Shown piece after piece: positions 53,246 through 63,798 of a stretch of DNA of 64,000 nucleotides. The position numbers were made by a program, and so were the translations under genes. This DNA comes from Mycolicibacterium sp. CBMA 234 (GTDB lineage Bacteria; Actinomycetota; Actinomycetes; Mycobacteriales; Mycobacteriaceae), in assembly GCF_009729415.1 (NCBI RefSeq), contig NZ_MPKW01000037.1, positions 1 through 64,000 of the forward strand. Direction: 5' to 3'. The stretch's first letter is position 1; each line of letters starts with the position of its first letter. The notes under the pieces are model-generated. The model saw nothing but the letters and a program-made list of their open reading frames with translations, ran no database searches and had not been told where the DNA came from.

Positions 53246-54678
53246 GCGCGCCCAGCCCCGACGAGATCGCCGAGCTGCTGCAGGTCGAGTACCTCCTCGA
53301 CCAGCGGTGGCCGGAGACCAAGATCGAACCCAGCACCGTGCGCATCGAGGCACTGCTGGAAATGCTCGGCTCGCCGCAGCGCGGGTACCCGAGCATCCAC
53401 GTGGCCGGCACCAACGGCAAGACCTCGGTGACGCGGATGATCGACGCGCTGCTGACGGCGTTTTCGAGGCGCACCGGCCGGACCACCAGCCCGCACCTGC
53501 AGGCCGCCACCGAGCGCATCGCGATCGACGGAAAGCCCATCAGCCCAGCGCAATACGTCGCGACCTACGCCGAGATCGAGCCGTTCGTGGAGATCGTCGA
53601 CCGGCAGTCGGAAGCCGGCGAGCTGGGTGAGCCCGGCCCGAAGATGAGCAAGTTCGAAGTGCTCACCGCCATGGCGTTCGCGGCCTTTGCCGATGCGCCG
53701 GTGGATGTCGCGGTCATCGAAACTGGGCTCGGCGGACGCTGGGATGCCACCAACGTCGTCGATGCTCCGGTCGCGGTGATCACCCCAATCGGCTTGGACC
53801 ACACCGACTTTCTCGGTGACACCGTCGCCGCGATCGCGGGGGAGAAGGCCGGCATCATCGCCCGCCAGCAGCCCGACTTGGTGCCGGCAGGCACCGACCC
53901 CAGTACCGTCGCGGTGATCGCCCGCCAGCCTGCCGAGGCCATGGAAGTGTTGATGGCGCAGGCGGTTACGGCCGATGCCGCCGTCGCGCGTGAGGACTCC
54001 GAGTTCGCCGTCCGCGCTCGGCAGGTCGCCATCGGTGGACAGATGCTGGAACTGCAGGGCCTCGGTGGCGTGTACACCGACATCTTCCTGCCGCTGCACG
54101 GCGAACACCAGGCGCACAACGCTGTCCTCGCCCTGGCCGCGGTGGAGGCGTTCTTCGGCGCCGGCGCCGACCGTCAGCTCGACATCGACACCGTGCGGGC
54201 CGGGTTTGCCTCCGTGACCAATCCGGGCCGTCTGGAGCGGATGCGCAGTGCACCAACGGTTTTCATCGACGCTGCTCACAACCCGGCTGGCGCAGCGGCG
54301 CTGGCTGACGCGTTGCAGACGGAGTTCGAGTTCCGCTTCCTGGTGGGCGTCATCTCGGTGATGGCCGACAAGGATGTCGACGGCATCCTGACTGCGCTGG
54401 AGCCGGCCTTCGACCTCGTCGTCGTGACGCACAACGGGTCACCGCGGGCCATGGACATCGAATCGCTCGCGGCGCGGGCCGAAGAACGCTTCGGCCCGGA
54501 GCGTGTGACCACCGCCCCGACCCTGACCGACGCCATCGAAGCGGCGACGGCGTTGGTGGAAGAGTCGGGCAATGACTACGGCTCGTCCGACGGCTTCTCA
54601 GGCGCCGGCATGGTGATCACCGGTTCGGTGGTGACGGCCGGGGCCGCCCGCACCCTGTTCGGAAAGGAACCGGCGTGA
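53242..54678 (+). CDS. folC: Folylpolyglutamate / dihydrofolate synthase
   Basis: The 478-residue Mur-ligase-fold enzyme has the ATP loop [14 protein letters not shown] (about 53-66), [27 protein letters not shown] and [12 protein letters not shown]. It joins dihydropteroate with Glu and adds further Glu to folates. The ATG overlaps the valS stop, and its own stop overlaps the next start (GTGA). Confidence 0.96.
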   Translation: MSAPSPDEIAELLQVEYLLDQRWPETKIEPSTVRIEALLEMLGSPQRGYPSIHVAGTNGKTSVTRMIDALLTAFSRRTGRTTSPHLQAATERIAIDGKPISPAQYVATYAEIEPFVEIVDRQSEAGELGEPGPKMSKFEVLTAMAFAAFADAPVDVAVIETGLGGRWDATNVVDAPVAVITPIGLDHTDFLGDTVAAIAGEKAGIIARQQPDLVPAGTDPSTVAVIARQPAEAMEVLMAQAVTADAAVAREDSEFAVRARQVAIGGQMLELQGLGGVYTDIFLPLHGEHQAHNAVLALAAVEAFFGAGADRQLDIDTVRAGFASVTNPGRLERMRSAPTVFIDAAHNPAGAAALADALQTEFEFRFLVGVISVMADKDVDGILTALEPAFDLVVVTHNGSPRAMDIESLAARAEERFGPERVTTAPTLTDAIEAATALVEESGNDYGSSDGFSGAGMVITGSVVTAGAARTLFGKEPA

Positions 54679-55052
54679 GCACCCCCAGCCAACAGCCCGA
54701 CCCCTGGAAGAGCTTCCGTGGCGTCATGGCCGGCACCTTGATCCTGGAGGCCATCGCGGTGCTGCTGGCGCTGCCGGTTGTGTCGGTCTTCCACGGCGGG
54801 CTGACGCCGCTCAGCAGCGGCTACCTCATCGGTATGGCGGTCGTGCTGGTGCTGTTCTCCGGGTTGCAGGGCCGGCCATGGGCGCTGTGGGCCAACATCG
54901 GGCTGCAATTCGTGCTGATCCTCGGCGCCTTCATCGACGTGACGATCGGCATCATCGGCATCATCTTCCTGCTGGTCTGGGTGCTGATCTTCTATGTGCG
55001 GTTCGAGGTCAAGCGCCGTCAGGACCGCGGTCTGCTGCCCGGCCAGCAATAG
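54675..55052 (+). CDS. DUF4233 membrane protein (Rv2446c-type)
   Basis: The 125-residue protein has four hydrophobic segments: FRGVMAGTLILEAIAVLLAL, SGYLIGMAVVLVLFSG, WALWANIGLQFVLILGAF and IIGIIFLLVWVLIFYV. It sits at the end of the valS-folC operon. DUF4233 proteins are found beside folC in many actinobacteria; a link to folate or glutamate is possible but unproven. Confidence 0.88.
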   Translation: MSTPSQQPDPWKSFRGVMAGTLILEAIAVLLALPVVSVFHGGLTPLSSGYLIGMAVVLVLFSGLQGRPWALWANIGLQFVLILGAFIDVTIGIIGIIFLLVWVLIFYVRFEVKRRQDRGLLPGQQ

Positions 55053-55110
55053 CATTCGGACTGACTGGCCCGACCTGCGGTGCTAGTTGTGTCACGATCG
55101 GGCAGTGCGC

Positions 55111-55761
55111 ATGCGTTGGTTGTGGTCGACGATCACCACGCTGGCGTGTCTCGCGGCGGCGATCGGGCCGTGGGCGGGTCCGGCGCGCGCAGATGGCTGC
55201 TCCGACGTTGAGCTGGTCTTCGCGAGGGGCACCGGCGAACCGCCTGGTCTCGGACGTGTGGGCCAGGCTCTGGCCAACGCGCTGGCGCCTCGGTTGGGCG
55301 GCCGGACCTTGGCTACCTATGGGGTGAACTACCCGGCCAGCGTCAACTTCCTGACCACCGCAGACGGCGCGAACGACGCCGCCGCGCACATCGCAGCCAC
55401 CACCGCGCAGTGTCCGGCGACAAGGATCGTGCTGGGCGGTTTCTCGCAGGGCGCCGCGGTCGTGGCCATGCTGGCCGGGGTCAATCCGCTGGGCAACACT
55501 GTCGGCAATCTTGGCTCGGCGCCACCGCTGCCCGGTCCGCTCGTCGAGCGCATAGCCGGCGTCGCGGTGCTCGGCGGTCCGGCCGCACGGTTCGGTACCC
55601 CCTTGTCGACCACCGGCGCGTTTGCGGGCCGGACCATCGATCTGTGCGCGCCCGGTGATCCGATCTGTGAAGTTGGCGGCCGGAGCAGAGCGGCGCACAA
55701 CGGCTACGAGTTCGCTCCTTTCCCGGACCAGGCCGCCGGATTCCTGGCCGGATTGGTCTAG
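55111..55761 (+). CDS. Secreted cutinase-like serine esterase (CULP type)
   Basis: The product of about 216 residues has a signal peptide ([21 protein letters not shown], cut near ARA-DG) followed by the cutinase domain: [19 protein letters not shown], nucleophile [15 protein letters not shown] (Asp) and AAHNGYE (His), with cysteines for two disulfides. Mycobacterial members cleave lipids and esters outside the cell. ATG 55111 is chosen for spacing to ATCGGG; GTG 55105 is possible. It separates the folC operon from ndk, unlike M. tuberculosis. Confidence 0.88.
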   Translation: MRWLWSTITTLACLAAAIGPWAGPARADGCSDVELVFARGTGEPPGLGRVGQALANALAPRLGGRTLATYGVNYPASVNFLTTADGANDAAAHIAATTAQCPATRIVLGGFSQGAAVVAMLAGVNPLGNTVGNLGSAPPLPGPLVERIAGVAVLGGPAARFGTPLSTTGAFAGRTIDLCAPGDPICEVGGRSRAAHNGYEFAPFPDQAAGFLAGLV

Positions 55762-55808
55762 CGCTCCCGAATCGCTGGATGGGATTACCGGCCGGTACGC
55801 TGTCCGCC

Positions 55809-56219
55809 GTGACTGAGCAGACCCTCGTTTTGATCAAGCCCGACGGCGTAAAGCGCAACCTGATCGGCGAAATCATCAGCCGTATCGAGCGCAAGGGCCT
55901 CACCTTCGCTGCTCTCGAGCTGAAGACCGTCAGCGTGGAGCTGGCGACCAAGCACTACGCCGAGCACGAGGGCAAGCCCTTCTTCGGTGACCTGCTGGAA
56001 TTCATCACCTCCGGCCCGGTTGTGGCCGCCATCGTCGAGGGCCCGCGGGCCGTCTCGGCGTTCCGGCAGATCGCCGGCGGCACCGACCCGGTGGAGAAGG
56101 CCGCGACCGGCACCATCCGTGGTGACCTGGCCCTGATCGTCCAGGACAACCTGGTTCACGGCTCGGATTCCCCGGAATCCGCGGCTCGCGAAATCGCACT
56201 GTGGTTCCCCGCTAATTGA
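55809..56219 (+). CDS. ndk: Nucleoside diphosphate kinase
   Basis: The 136-residue enzyme has [13 protein letters not shown], the [15 protein letters not shown] region and the phospho-histidine motif [16 protein letters not shown]. It balances nucleoside triphosphate pools. The GTG start gives the usual mycobacterial length. Matches Rv2445c, just upstream of rne. Confidence 0.97.
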   Translation: MTEQTLVLIKPDGVKRNLIGEIISRIERKGLTFAALELKTVSVELATKHYAEHEGKPFFGDLLEFITSGPVVAAIVEGPRAVSAFRQIAGGTDPVEKAATGTIRGDLALIVQDNLVHGSDSPESAAREIALWFPAN

Positions 56220-56227
56220 CACTGTGG

Positions 56228-56254
56228 GCCGCCGGTAGCTGAGCTACCGGCGGC
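56228..56254 (+). terminator. Hairpin after ndk, 13-bp perfect arms
   Basis: GCCGCCGGTAGCT and AGCTACCGGCGGC are exact reverse complements around one base, nine bases after the ndk stop. It probably ends the ndk transcript. Confidence 0.7.
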
Positions 56255-56534
56255 ACCTCGTCGGAGATTGGCCGGCGATGTGGGATACTGGCGTACGGGT
56301 GACCTGCTTCATACCAGGAGCGGGCGCCCGGATGAAGACTTAGACGACGCGACCACCCGGAGAAATCCGGGTGCGGCGCCGACCGTCCAGCCATCATTCA
56401 GCCAGGCGCCGAGGGCTCCCCGTGGGCCGCTAGGTGCGAGACCACAACAATCTCGGGAGAAGTTCCCCGAGCCAATACAAGAAGCCCTCGCGTGGCCGCG
56501 TCAGACGACGCGCCCGGGGGCTTGAGGAGAATAC
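56255..56534 (+). other. Leader / promoter region of rne
   Basis: This 280-bp stretch has no gene. GATACT at 56283-56288 is a possible -10 box. CACCCGGA-GAAA-TCCGGGTG (56354-56373) forms a perfect hairpin with a GNRA tetraloop. GAGGAGA precedes the GTG start. RNase E controls its own mRNA through the 5' region in other bacteria; whether this leader does so is inference. Confidence 0.5.
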
Positions 56535-59500
56535 GTGGCTGACGATGCCCAACTTGATGCCCAATCCGAAGATGCCAGCCGCGCAGGCGAGCTGGTAGAG
56601 CTTCCAGAGCGCCTGCGGATTTTCTCTCTGGCCCGGATTCTCGGGACCACCAGCAAGAAGATCACGGAGACCCTGGCCAGCGCCGACGGTAGACCCCGCA
56701 ACCCTGCTTCCACGGTGACCCGCGCCGAAGCCGAGCGGGTCCGCGACCTGCTGGGTCTCGGCGCCGAATCCGCCGCCCCCGCTGCCACCGAACCCGCCGC
56801 TGAGGCCCGGGTCGAGGTCGCGGTGGTGGAACCGGCCGCGGCGGTCGCCGAGCCGGAAGCCCCTGTCGAAGCCGCCGAAGAGGCCGCCGCTGATGTCCTC
56901 GTCGAAGCCGTCGACGTGGCCGAAGCCGCCGCCGAGGTCGCCCGTGAGGCTGCTGCCGCCGAGCCCGACAGCGACGAGCCCGAATCCCGCCTGCTGCTGG
57001 AGCCGGTCCCGGCGCCTGCCGCCGAGCCCGCCGACTACCTGCCGCTGTTCGTGGCACCGCAGCCGGTGACGTTCCGTCCTCCCGTCCAAGCCGACGACTT
57101 CGGCGACGAGGACGGCTCCGACGACGGTGCCGATGGTGCCGACGACGGTTCCGATGACGGTGCTGACGACGAGGACGGCGAGCGTCCCGCCAACCGGCGC
57201 CGCCGCCGTGGCCGCCGTGGCCGTGGCCGCGGACGTGGTGAGCAGAGCAGTGACGACGCGTCCGAGGATGGCGCCGAGGCGCAGGACGACTCGGCCGAGG
57301 GCGAAGACGACAGCGACGGCGAGACCGACGAGGACGCCGGTGACGATGACTCGACCGCGACCGATGGCGCCAGCCGTCGTCGCCGCCGTCGTCGTCGCCG
57401 CAAGTCCGGCAGCGGAGCCGGTGACGACTCCGATGGTGAGGCCGGTTCGGCCGACGATCCGCCCAACACCGTCGTGCACGAGCGTGCGCCGCGCGCCAAG
57501 TCGGAAAACAACGAAATCCAGGGCATCACCGGGTCGACCCGACTGGAAGCCAAGCGTCAGCGCCGCCGCGACGGTCGCGACGCGGGCCGCCGCCGGCCGC
57601 CGATCCTGAGCGAGGCCGAGTTCCTGGCCCGCCGCGAGGCCGTCGAGCGCGTGATGGTGGTGCGCGACAAGATTCGCACCGAGCCGCCGCACGAGGGCGC
57701 CCGCTACACGCAGATCGCCGTGCTGGAAGACGGCGTCGTAGTCGAGCACTTCGTGACGTCTGCGGCATCGGCCAGCTTGGTCGGCAACATCTACCTCGGC
57801 ATCGTGCAGAACGTGCTGCCCTCCATGGAGGCGGCGTTCGTCGACATCGGCCGCGGCCGCAACGGCGTGCTCTACGCCGGTGAGGTCAACTGGGAAGCCG
57901 CCGGTCTCGGCGGTAACAACCGCAAGATCGAGCAGGCACTCAAGCCGGGCGACTACGTCGTCGTGCAGGTCAGCAAGGACCCGGTCGGGCACAAGGGTGC
58001 CCGCCTCACCACGCAGATCTCGCTGGCCGGCCGCTACCTGGTGTACGTGCCGGGGGCGTCGTCGACCGGCATCAGCCGCAAGCTGCCCGACACCGAGCGC
58101 CAGCGGCTCAAGGAAATCCTCAAAGAGGTGGTCCCGGCCGACGCCGGCGTCATCATCCGCACCGCGTCCGAGGGCGTGAAGGAAGAGGACATCCGCACGG
58201 ACGTCAACCGGTTGCAGGAACGCTGGAATCAGATCGACGCCGAGGCCTCAGTGGTCAGGCGCAAGGCCGCCGGCGCCGCCATCGCGCTGTACGAAGAGCC
58301 CGACGTTCTGGTCAAGGTGATCCGCGACCTGTTCAACGAGGACTTCTCCAAGCTGGTCGTCTCTGGCGATGACGCCTGGAACACCATCAGTGGCTACGTC
58401 AACTCCGTTGCGCCCGAACTGCTTTCGCGCATGTCGCAGTACGAGCCCGCTGGCGGCCAGACCGGCCCCGACGTGTTCTCGGTGTACCGCATCGACGAAC
58501 AGCTGGCCAAGGCCATGGACCGCAAGGTGTGGCTGCCCTCGGGCGGCACCCTGGTGATCGACCGCACCGAGGCCATGACGGTCATCGACGTCAACACCGG
58601 CAAGTTCACCGGTTCGGGTGGAAACCTGGAGCAGACGGTCACCCGCAACAACCTGGAGGCGGCCGAAGAGACGGTGCGCCAGCTCCGGTTGCGCGATATC
58701 GGCGGCATCGTGGTGATCGACTTCATCGACATGGTGCTCGAATCCAACCGCGACCTGGTGCTGCGCCGCCTGACCGAGGCGCTGGCCCGGGACCGGACCC
58801 GGCACCAGGTTTCCGAGGTGACGTCGCTGGGTCTGGTGCAGCTGACGCGCAAGCGGCTCGGCACCGGTCTGATCGAGGCGTTCTCCACGACCTGTACGCA
58901 CTGCGCGGGCCGCGGCATCATGCTGCACGCCGACCCGGTGGACACCGCGTCGCCGAACGGTCGCAAGACCGAAGCGGCCGGTGGTAGTGCCGGTGGCGGT
59001 GGGGGTGGCGGTGGCCGGCGCAGCAAGCGGGCCAAGAAGGTCGCCCCGCCTGCCGAGGAGGCGCCGGTGACCAAGGTGCCACCGCATCCGCAGGGCGAGC
59101 ACCCGATGTTCCGGGCCATGGCGGCCGCGAACGGTAAGCACGAAGACGACGTCGACGCCGATGAACTCGACGAGGACGCGTTGGTCGACGGCCAGATGGC
59201 CGACGGTGACGGCGGCGAGCCCGCCGAAGCGCTGACGGACCTCGACCAGGCCGACGACGAGCTGGATGCCGACGAAGCCGAAGACGACGAGGCTGAGGAC
59301 GACGAGGCCGACGACGACGACGAACTCGAAGTCGAACTCGACGAGGACTTCGAGGACAGCGACGACGAGGGCGACGACCTGGACCTCGTTGATGGCGACG
59401 ACGAAGACTCCGACGAGGACGATGAGTCCGACGAGGACGACGACGACTCGGACGACGACGAGGATGACGAAGACGACGAGGATGACGCGGATGAGCCCGC

Positions 59501-59594
59501 CGAACCGGTCGTCACGCAGGCTCCGGTTGTCCGGCAACGGCGTCGTGCGGCGGCCCGCCCCGCAGGCCCGCCGGTCGGAGGTGTCGATGGGTGA
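56535..59594 (+). CDS. rne: Ribonuclease E/G
   Basis: The 1019-residue protein has a long disordered N-terminal part (about 60-350) rich in Glu/Ala, Asp/Gly and Arg/Gly blocks. An S1 domain follows (about 395-490). The catalytic RNase E core has TVIDVNTGKFTG and VVIDFIDM (the two metal-binding Asp), then the zinc-link CTHCAGRG. The C-terminal tail is very acidic (Asp/Glu runs to about 995) with a basic end. It starts mRNA decay and rRNA processing. Matches Rv2444c; the neighbour dctA of M. tuberculosis is absent. Confidence 0.97.
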   Translation: MADDAQLDAQSEDASRAGELVELPERLRIFSLARILGTTSKKITETLASADGRPRNPASTVTRAEAERVRDLLGLGAESAAPAATEPAAEARVEVAVVEPAAAVAEPEAPVEAAEEAAADVLVEAVDVAEAAAEVAREAAAAEPDSDEPESRLLLEPVPAPAAEPADYLPLFVAPQPVTFRPPVQADDFGDEDGSDDGADGADDGSDDGADDEDGERPANRRRRRGRRGRGRGRGEQSSDDASEDGAEAQDDSAEGEDDSDGETDEDAGDDDSTATDGASRRRRRRRRRKSGSGAGDDSDGEAGSADDPPNTVVHERAPRAKSENNEIQGITGSTRLEAKRQRRRDGRDAGRRRPPILSEAEFLARREAVERVMVVRDKIRTEPPHEGARYTQIAVLEDGVVVEHFVTSAASASLVGNIYLGIVQNVLPSMEAAFVDIGRGRNGVLYAGEVNWEAAGLGGNNRKIEQALKPGDYVVVQVSKDPVGHKGARLTTQISLAGRYLVYVPGASSTGISRKLPDTERQRLKEILKEVVPADAGVIIRTASEGVKEEDIRTDVNRLQERWNQIDAEASVVRRKAAGAAIALYEEPDVLVKVIRDLFNEDFSKLVVSGDDAWNTISGYVNSVAPELLSRMSQYEPAGGQTGPDVFSVYRIDEQLAKAMDRKVWLPSGGTLVIDRTEAMTVIDVNTGKFTGSGGNLEQTVTRNNLEAAEETVRQLRLRDIGGIVVIDFIDMVLESNRDLVLRRLTEALARDRTRHQVSEVTSLGLVQLTRKRLGTGLIEAFSTTCTHCAGRGIMLHADPVDTASPNGRKTEAAGGSAGGGGGGGGRRSKRAKKVAPPAEEAPVTKVPPHPQGEHPMFRAMAAANGKHEDDVDADELDEDALVDGQMADGDGGEPAEALTDLDQADDELDADEAEDDEAEDDEADDDDELEVELDEDFEDSDDEGDDLDLVDGDDEDSDEDDESDEDDDDSDDDEDDEDDEDDADEPAEPVVTQAPVVRQRRRAAARPAGPPVGGVDG

Positions 59595-59615
59595 TGCCCG
59601 GAGGGTCCACGCGGT

Positions 59616-59645
59616 TTGACCCTCGATTAACTGGTCACGTACCCT
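59616..59645 (+). promoter_or_regulatory. Candidate SigA-type promoter of rplU-rpmA
   Basis: TTGACC (59616-59621) and TACCCT (59640-59645) are 18 bases apart, directly after rne and 132 bp before rplU. AACTGGT/ACCAGTT (59629-59654) overlaps it, and TGTCGCC/GGCGACA (59654-59678) could fold in the leader. Confidence 0.5.
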
Positions 59646-59777
59646 TAACCAGTTGTCGCCTGGCTGACACCGGCGACAGCGGGTGCCTAACGGCCCCGCA
59701 TCACAGACCCGCGCTCGCAGCCTTCGGGTGGCGCGCGCCCCGCAGTAGACGAAACGAAGAACAGAGGGACACCAACG

Positions 59778-60101
59778 ATGGCAGCCGATAACGCCACGTA
59801 CGCAATCGTCAAGACTGGTGGCAAGCAGTACAAGGTTGCCGTCGGTGACGTGGTCAAGATCGAGAAGCTCGACGTCGAGCAGGGCACCTCGGTGTCGTTG
59901 CCCGTCGCTCTCGTGGTCGAGGGTGCGAAGGTCACCACCAGCGCCGACGCGCTGGCCAAGGTCACTGTGACCGGTGAGGTGCTCGAGCACACCAAGGGCC
60001 CCAAGATCCGTATCCACAAGTTCAAGAACAAGACCGGCTACCACAAGCGCCAGGGCCACCGTCAGCAGCTGACGGTCGTCAAGGTCACCGGCATCAAGTA
60101 A
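59778..60101 (+). CDS. rplU: 50S ribosomal protein L21
   Basis: The 107-residue protein begins [24 protein letters not shown] and ends in [14 protein letters not shown], the L21 pattern; it binds 23S rRNA. The upstream sequence ends in an Arg/Gly-coding look but is untranslated. It starts 15 bp before rpmA's leader and shares its transcript. Confidence 0.97.
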   Translation: MAADNATYAIVKTGGKQYKVAVGDVVKIEKLDVEQGTSVSLPVALVVEGAKVTTSADALAKVTVTGEVLEHTKGPKIRIHKFKNKTGYHKRQGHRQQLTVVKVTGIK

Positions 60102-60116
60102 GAGGGAGCGAACAAC

Positions 60117-60374
60117 ATGGCACATAAGAAGGGCGCTTCCAGCTCTCGTAACGGTCGCGATTCAAACGCGCAGCGCCTCGGCGTCAAGCGGTTCGGCGGC
60201 CAGGTCGTCAAGTCCGGCGAGATCATCGTCCGTCAGCGCGGCACCCACTTCCACCCGGGCGTGAACGTCGGCCGTGGTGGCGACGACACGCTGTTCGCCA
60301 CTGCCGCTGGTTCGGTGCTGTTCGGCACCAAGCGTGGCCGCAAGACGGTCAACATCGTCCCGGTTGAGGTCTAA
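60117..60374 (+). CDS. rpmA: 50S ribosomal protein L27
   Basis: The 85-residue protein begins [21 protein letters not shown] and has [13 protein letters not shown], typical of L27, whose N-terminus reaches the peptidyl-transferase centre. It has no Firmicutes-type cleaved extension. It follows rplU by 15 bp and is ended by an intrinsic terminator. Confidence 0.97.
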   Translation: MAHKKGASSSRNGRDSNAQRLGVKRFGGQVVKSGEIIVRQRGTHFHPGVNVGRGGDDTLFATAAGSVLFGTKRGRKTVNIVPVEV

Positions 60375-60393
60375 CCTTTTCCCACGAGTGTTG

Positions 60394-60435
60394 AAGCTGC
60401 CACGAGGTTTCGCCTCGTGGCAGCTTTTCTTTTTG
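60394..60435 (+). terminator. Intrinsic terminator after rpmA
   Basis: AAGCTGCCACGAGG and CCTCGTGGCAGCTT form a perfect 14-bp stem with loop TTTCG, followed by a T-rich run. It is the most classical intrinsic terminator in the window. Confidence 0.93.
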
Positions 60436-60454
60436 TTGAGGGAGAGGACGTCAG

Positions 60455-61924
60455 ATGGCACCCCGGTTTGTTGACCGTGTGGTGATCCACACCCGCGCCG
60501 GCAACGGCGGCAACGGATGTGCGTCGGTACACCGTGAGAAGTTCAAGCCACTCGGTGGACCCGACGGCGGCAACGGCGGCAAGGGCGGCAGCATCGTCCT
60601 GGTCGTCGACCCGCAGGTGCACACCCTGCTGGACTTCCACTTCCGTCCGCACGTGGACGCGCCCTCGGGCAAGCCTGGCGCGGGCAGTAACCGTGAAGGC
60701 GCCGCGGGTAGCGATCTCGAGGTCCGCGTGCCCGATGGCACGGTGGTGCTCGATGATCAGGGCCGTCTGCTGGCCGACCTGGTTGGTGCCGGCACGCGCT
60801 TCGAAGCCGCCGCCGGTGGCCGCGGCGGGCTGGGCAACGCCTCGCTGGCCTCACGGGCCCGTAAGGCGCCTGGCTTCGCGCTGCTGGGGGAGAAGGGTCA
60901 GATCCGCGACCTCACCCTCGAGCTCAAGACGGTCGCCGACGTCGGCCTGGTCGGTTTCCCGTCGGCCGGCAAATCTTCTCTGGTGTCGGCCATTTCGGCC
61001 GCCAAACCGAAGATCGCCGACTATCCGTTCACCACGCTGGTCCCCAACCTCGGTGTGGTCTCGGCGGGCGACAACACCTTCACTGTGGCCGACGTCCCGG
61101 GATTGATCCCCGGTGCGTCCGAAGGCCGCGGTCTCGGCCTCGATTTCCTGCGTCATATCGAACGCTGCGCTGTGCTGGTCCACGTAGTGGACTGCGCCAC
61201 CCTGGAACCGGGCCGCGACCCCATCTCCGACATCGAGGCGCTGGAGGCCGAGTTGGCCGCGTATACGCCTACGTTGCAAGGGGATTCGACCCTAGGGGAC
61301 TTGGCTGAGCGGCCCCGTGCGGTGCTGCTCAACAAGATTGACGTGCCCGACGCCCGCGAACTCGCCGACTTCGTCAAAGAAGAGATCGCAGAGAAGTACG
61401 GCTGGCCCGTCTACGAGATCTCCGCGGTGAGCCGAGATGGCTTGCGCCCGTTGACTTTTGCTTTGTGGGATATGGTCGCGGCGTACCGGGCTGCGCAGCC
61501 GGTGGTGGCGCCGCGCCGGCCCGTCATCCGGCCCGTCGCGGTCAACGAGAGTGGCTTCACCGTCGAATCGGACGGCTTCGGCGGATTCATCGTGCGCGGC
61601 ACGCGGCCGGAACGCTGGATCGCGCAGACGGCGTTCGACAACGACGAGGCCGTCGGCTACCTCGGCGACCGGCTGGCTCGGTTGGGCGTCGAGGACGTGC
61701 TACTCAAGAAGGGTGCCCGTCCGGGCTGCGCCGTCACGATCGGCGACGTCACGTTCGACTGGCAGCCGCAGACGCCCGCCGGTGTCGACATGCAGATGTC
61801 CGGTCGCGGCACCGACATCCGTCTGGAACAGACGGACCGGATCGGCGCCGCGGAACGCAAGGTGGCCCGTAAGGAACGTCGCCGGTCAGGGGAAGACAGT
61901 GAGGGGCTAGGGGACGACGCGTGA
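60455..61924 (+). CDS. obg: GTPase Obg/CgtA
   Basis: The 489-residue protein has the Gly-rich Obg fold ([26 protein letters not shown]), G1 GFPSAGKSS (about 168), G3 [11 protein letters not shown]4 NKID, and a C-terminal OCT domain with a charged tail. It is a ribosome-linked GTPase of growth control. It is translated with proB (GTGA overlap). Matches Rv2440c. Confidence 0.97.
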   Translation: MAPRFVDRVVIHTRAGNGGNGCASVHREKFKPLGGPDGGNGGKGGSIVLVVDPQVHTLLDFHFRPHVDAPSGKPGAGSNREGAAGSDLEVRVPDGTVVLDDQGRLLADLVGAGTRFEAAAGGRGGLGNASLASRARKAPGFALLGEKGQIRDLTLELKTVADVGLVGFPSAGKSSLVSAISAAKPKIADYPFTTLVPNLGVVSAGDNTFTVADVPGLIPGASEGRGLGLDFLRHIERCAVLVHVVDCATLEPGRDPISDIEALEAELAAYTPTLQGDSTLGDLAERPRAVLLNKIDVPDARELADFVKEEIAEKYGWPVYEISAVSRDGLRPLTFALWDMVAAYRAAQPVVAPRRPVIRPVAVNESGFTVESDGFGGFIVRGTRPERWIAQTAFDNDEAVGYLGDRLARLGVEDVLLKKGARPGCAVTIGDVTFDWQPQTPAGVDMQMSGRGTDIRLEQTDRIGAAERKVARKERRRSGEDSEGLGDDA

Positions 61925-63042
61925 CGCTCCGCTCCGCCGCGGTTTCCTCGCATCGGGAGGCCGTGCGCACGGCGCGCAGCGTCGTCGTCAAGATCGGGAC
62001 CACTGCGCTCACTGAGCCGGGCGGCATGTTCGACGCCGGCCGGCTGGCCACCTTGGCGGACGCCATCGAGAAGCGCATGAAGGCCGGCTCGGACGTCGTG
62101 ATCGTGTCGTCCGGTGCTATCGCCGCGGGCATCGAGCCGCTCGGCCTGACCAAGCGCCCCACTGACCTGGCCACAAAGCAAGCGGCGGCCAGCGTCGGCC
62201 AGGTAGCCCTGGTCAATTCGTGGAGTTCGGCGTTCGGCCGGTACGACCGCACCGTCGGGCAGGTGCTGCTCACTGCGCACGACATCGCACAACGGGCGCA
62301 GCACAACAATGCCCAGCGCACGTTGGACCGGTTGCGCGCGCTACATGCGGTGGCGATCGTCAACGAGAACGACACGGTGGCCACCAACGAGATTCGGTTC
62401 GGCGACAACGATCGGCTGTCGGCCCTGGTGGCTCAGCTGGTCGGGGCCGACGCGCTGATTCTGCTGAGCGACATCGACGGGCTGTACGACTCCGACCCTC
62501 GCAAGGGCAATGCCCGTTTCATCCCCGAGGTGGCCGCATCGGGCGACCTTGACGGCGTGTCTGCAACCGGCGGCAGTCGGCTGGGTACCGGCGGCATGGC
62601 CTCGAAGCTGTCGTCGGCGCTGCTGGCCGCTGATGCGGGCGTCCCGGTGCTGTTGGCTGCGGCCAGCGACGCCGCTGCTGCGTTGACCGACGCCTCGGTG
62701 GGCACGGTGTTCGCCGCCCGCCCCGAACGCATGTCGGCGCGGCGGTTCTGGATGCGTTACGCGGCCGAGGCCACGGGCGTGCTGATCTTGGATGCGGGTG
62801 CGGTGCAGGCTGTCGTCGGGAAGCGGAAGTCATTGCTGTCTGCGGGCATCACGGCGGTGTCCGGCCGCTTCCACGGCGGTGACATCGTCGAACTGCACGG
62901 GCCTGATGGCAAACCTGTCGCGCGTGGGGTCGTGGCCTTTGATGACACCGAACTCACAGCAATGATCGGCCGGTCCACCAGCGACCTCCCCGCGGAACTG
63001 CGCCGACCTGCGGTTCATGCCGATGATCTGGTCGCAATTTGA
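61921..63042 (+). CDS. proB: Glutamate 5-kinase
   Basis: The 373-residue enzyme has an amino-acid-kinase domain ([62 protein letters not shown]) and a C-terminal PUA domain ([19 protein letters not shown]...). It makes glutamyl-5-phosphate, the first step to proline. GTG start overlapping the obg stop. Matches Rv2439c; gene order departs from M. tuberculosis just after it. Confidence 0.97.
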   Translation: MTLRSAAVSSHREAVRTARSVVVKIGTTALTEPGGMFDAGRLATLADAIEKRMKAGSDVVIVSSGAIAAGIEPLGLTKRPTDLATKQAAASVGQVALVNSWSSAFGRYDRTVGQVLLTAHDIAQRAQHNNAQRTLDRLRALHAVAIVNENDTVATNEIRFGDNDRLSALVAQLVGADALILLSDIDGLYDSDPRKGNARFIPEVAASGDLDGVSATGGSRLGTGGMASKLSSALLAADAGVPVLLAAASDAAAALTDASVGTVFAARPERMSARRFWMRYAAEATGVLILDAGAVQAVVGKRKSLLSAGITAVSGRFHGGDIVELHGPDGKPVARGVVAFDDTELTAMIGRSTSDLPAELRRPAVHADDLVAI

Positions 63043-63170
63043 CCTCGAGTTTGTGTGTATTTGGCTAGAATCAACGTCTTGTTCAGCGATTTTCCCGCTA
63101 GATAAAGCCAGCTCATTGAATTGGCGCTATGCTGCGTTCGATACCACGCAGCAAACGAAATGGGGGGCTG

Positions 63171-63794
63171 ATGGGGCGGCAGTCCGTGTTGGCGGTCGGT
63201 GCGCATCCCGATGACATCGAACTGGGTTGCGGCGGTGCGTTGGCAAAGCATGTGGCAGCTGGTGACCGGGTCACCATGTTGGTCGTCACCCGCGGCGAAG
63301 AGGGGCCGGGCGACTCTCAGGAGCGCGTGCGTGAGCAGCTTCGCGCAGTAGAGGTGCTGGGCGTGCATGAGCTGTTGTGGGGCCAGGGTTTCGGAGACTG
63401 CCGGGTCTCGCTGCAGGAATTCGAGTTGGTGCACCTGATCGAGGATGCAATCGAAAAGTCCGCTGCCACAGTCGTTTACACCCATACGGCCAATGACAGT
63501 CACCAGGATCACCGGGTGGTTTCCCGCTGTACGCTGGGTGCCGCGCGGTGGGTGTCGTCGATCATGACCTACGGCGGGCCGTCGGCCATCGGCTTCAACC
63601 CGACTGCGTTTGTGGACATCTCCGATTCGCTGGACAAGAAGGTCGAAGCCCTGATGTCGCACGTTTCGCAGGCAGAGGCCAGCGAAAAGGTCAGCGCCTC
63701 CTGGGTGCGCAGTTCCGCTGAGCACTATGGATTCCTGTGCCGCCGGGCGTTCGCCGAAGGATTCGAGCCGGCCCGACTGGTCGTCGACTTCTAG
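63171..63794 (+). CDS. PIG-L (LmbE-like) deacetylase
   Basis: The 207-residue protein has the family metal motif VGAHPDDIELGCGG (His-Pro-Asp-Asp) at residues about 7-20 and the HxDH motif SHQDHR later. Family enzymes remove acetyl groups from GlcNAc-linked substrates, such as MshB and Mca of mycothiol metabolism, or from sugars of glycolipids and secondary metabolites. ATG 63171 follows a GGGG tract; an upstream ATG at 63129 lacks one. A flavoprotein gene follows five bases later, so a sugar or glycan pathway is likely. Confidence 0.88.
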   Translation: MGRQSVLAVGAHPDDIELGCGGALAKHVAAGDRVTMLVVTRGEEGPGDSQERVREQLRAVEVLGVHELLWGQGFGDCRVSLQEFELVHLIEDAIEKSAATVVYTHTANDSHQDHRVVSRCTLGAARWVSSIMTYGGPSAIGFNPTAFVDISDSLDKKVEALMSHVSQAEASEKVSASWVRSSAEHYGFLCRRAFAEGFEPARLVVDF

Positions 63795-63798
63795 CCCT

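Noticed and set aside
57035-57553. Long minus-strand and alternative-frame reading frames inside rne, tig, valS and others
   Set aside because: They are artefacts of GC-rich biased coding, and the main-frame products are unmistakable.
63039-63075. Promoter TTGACC...TAGAAT before the PIG-L gene
   Set aside because: The spacing is about 21 bases, too long for a normal -35/-10 pair. It may be only a -10 box.
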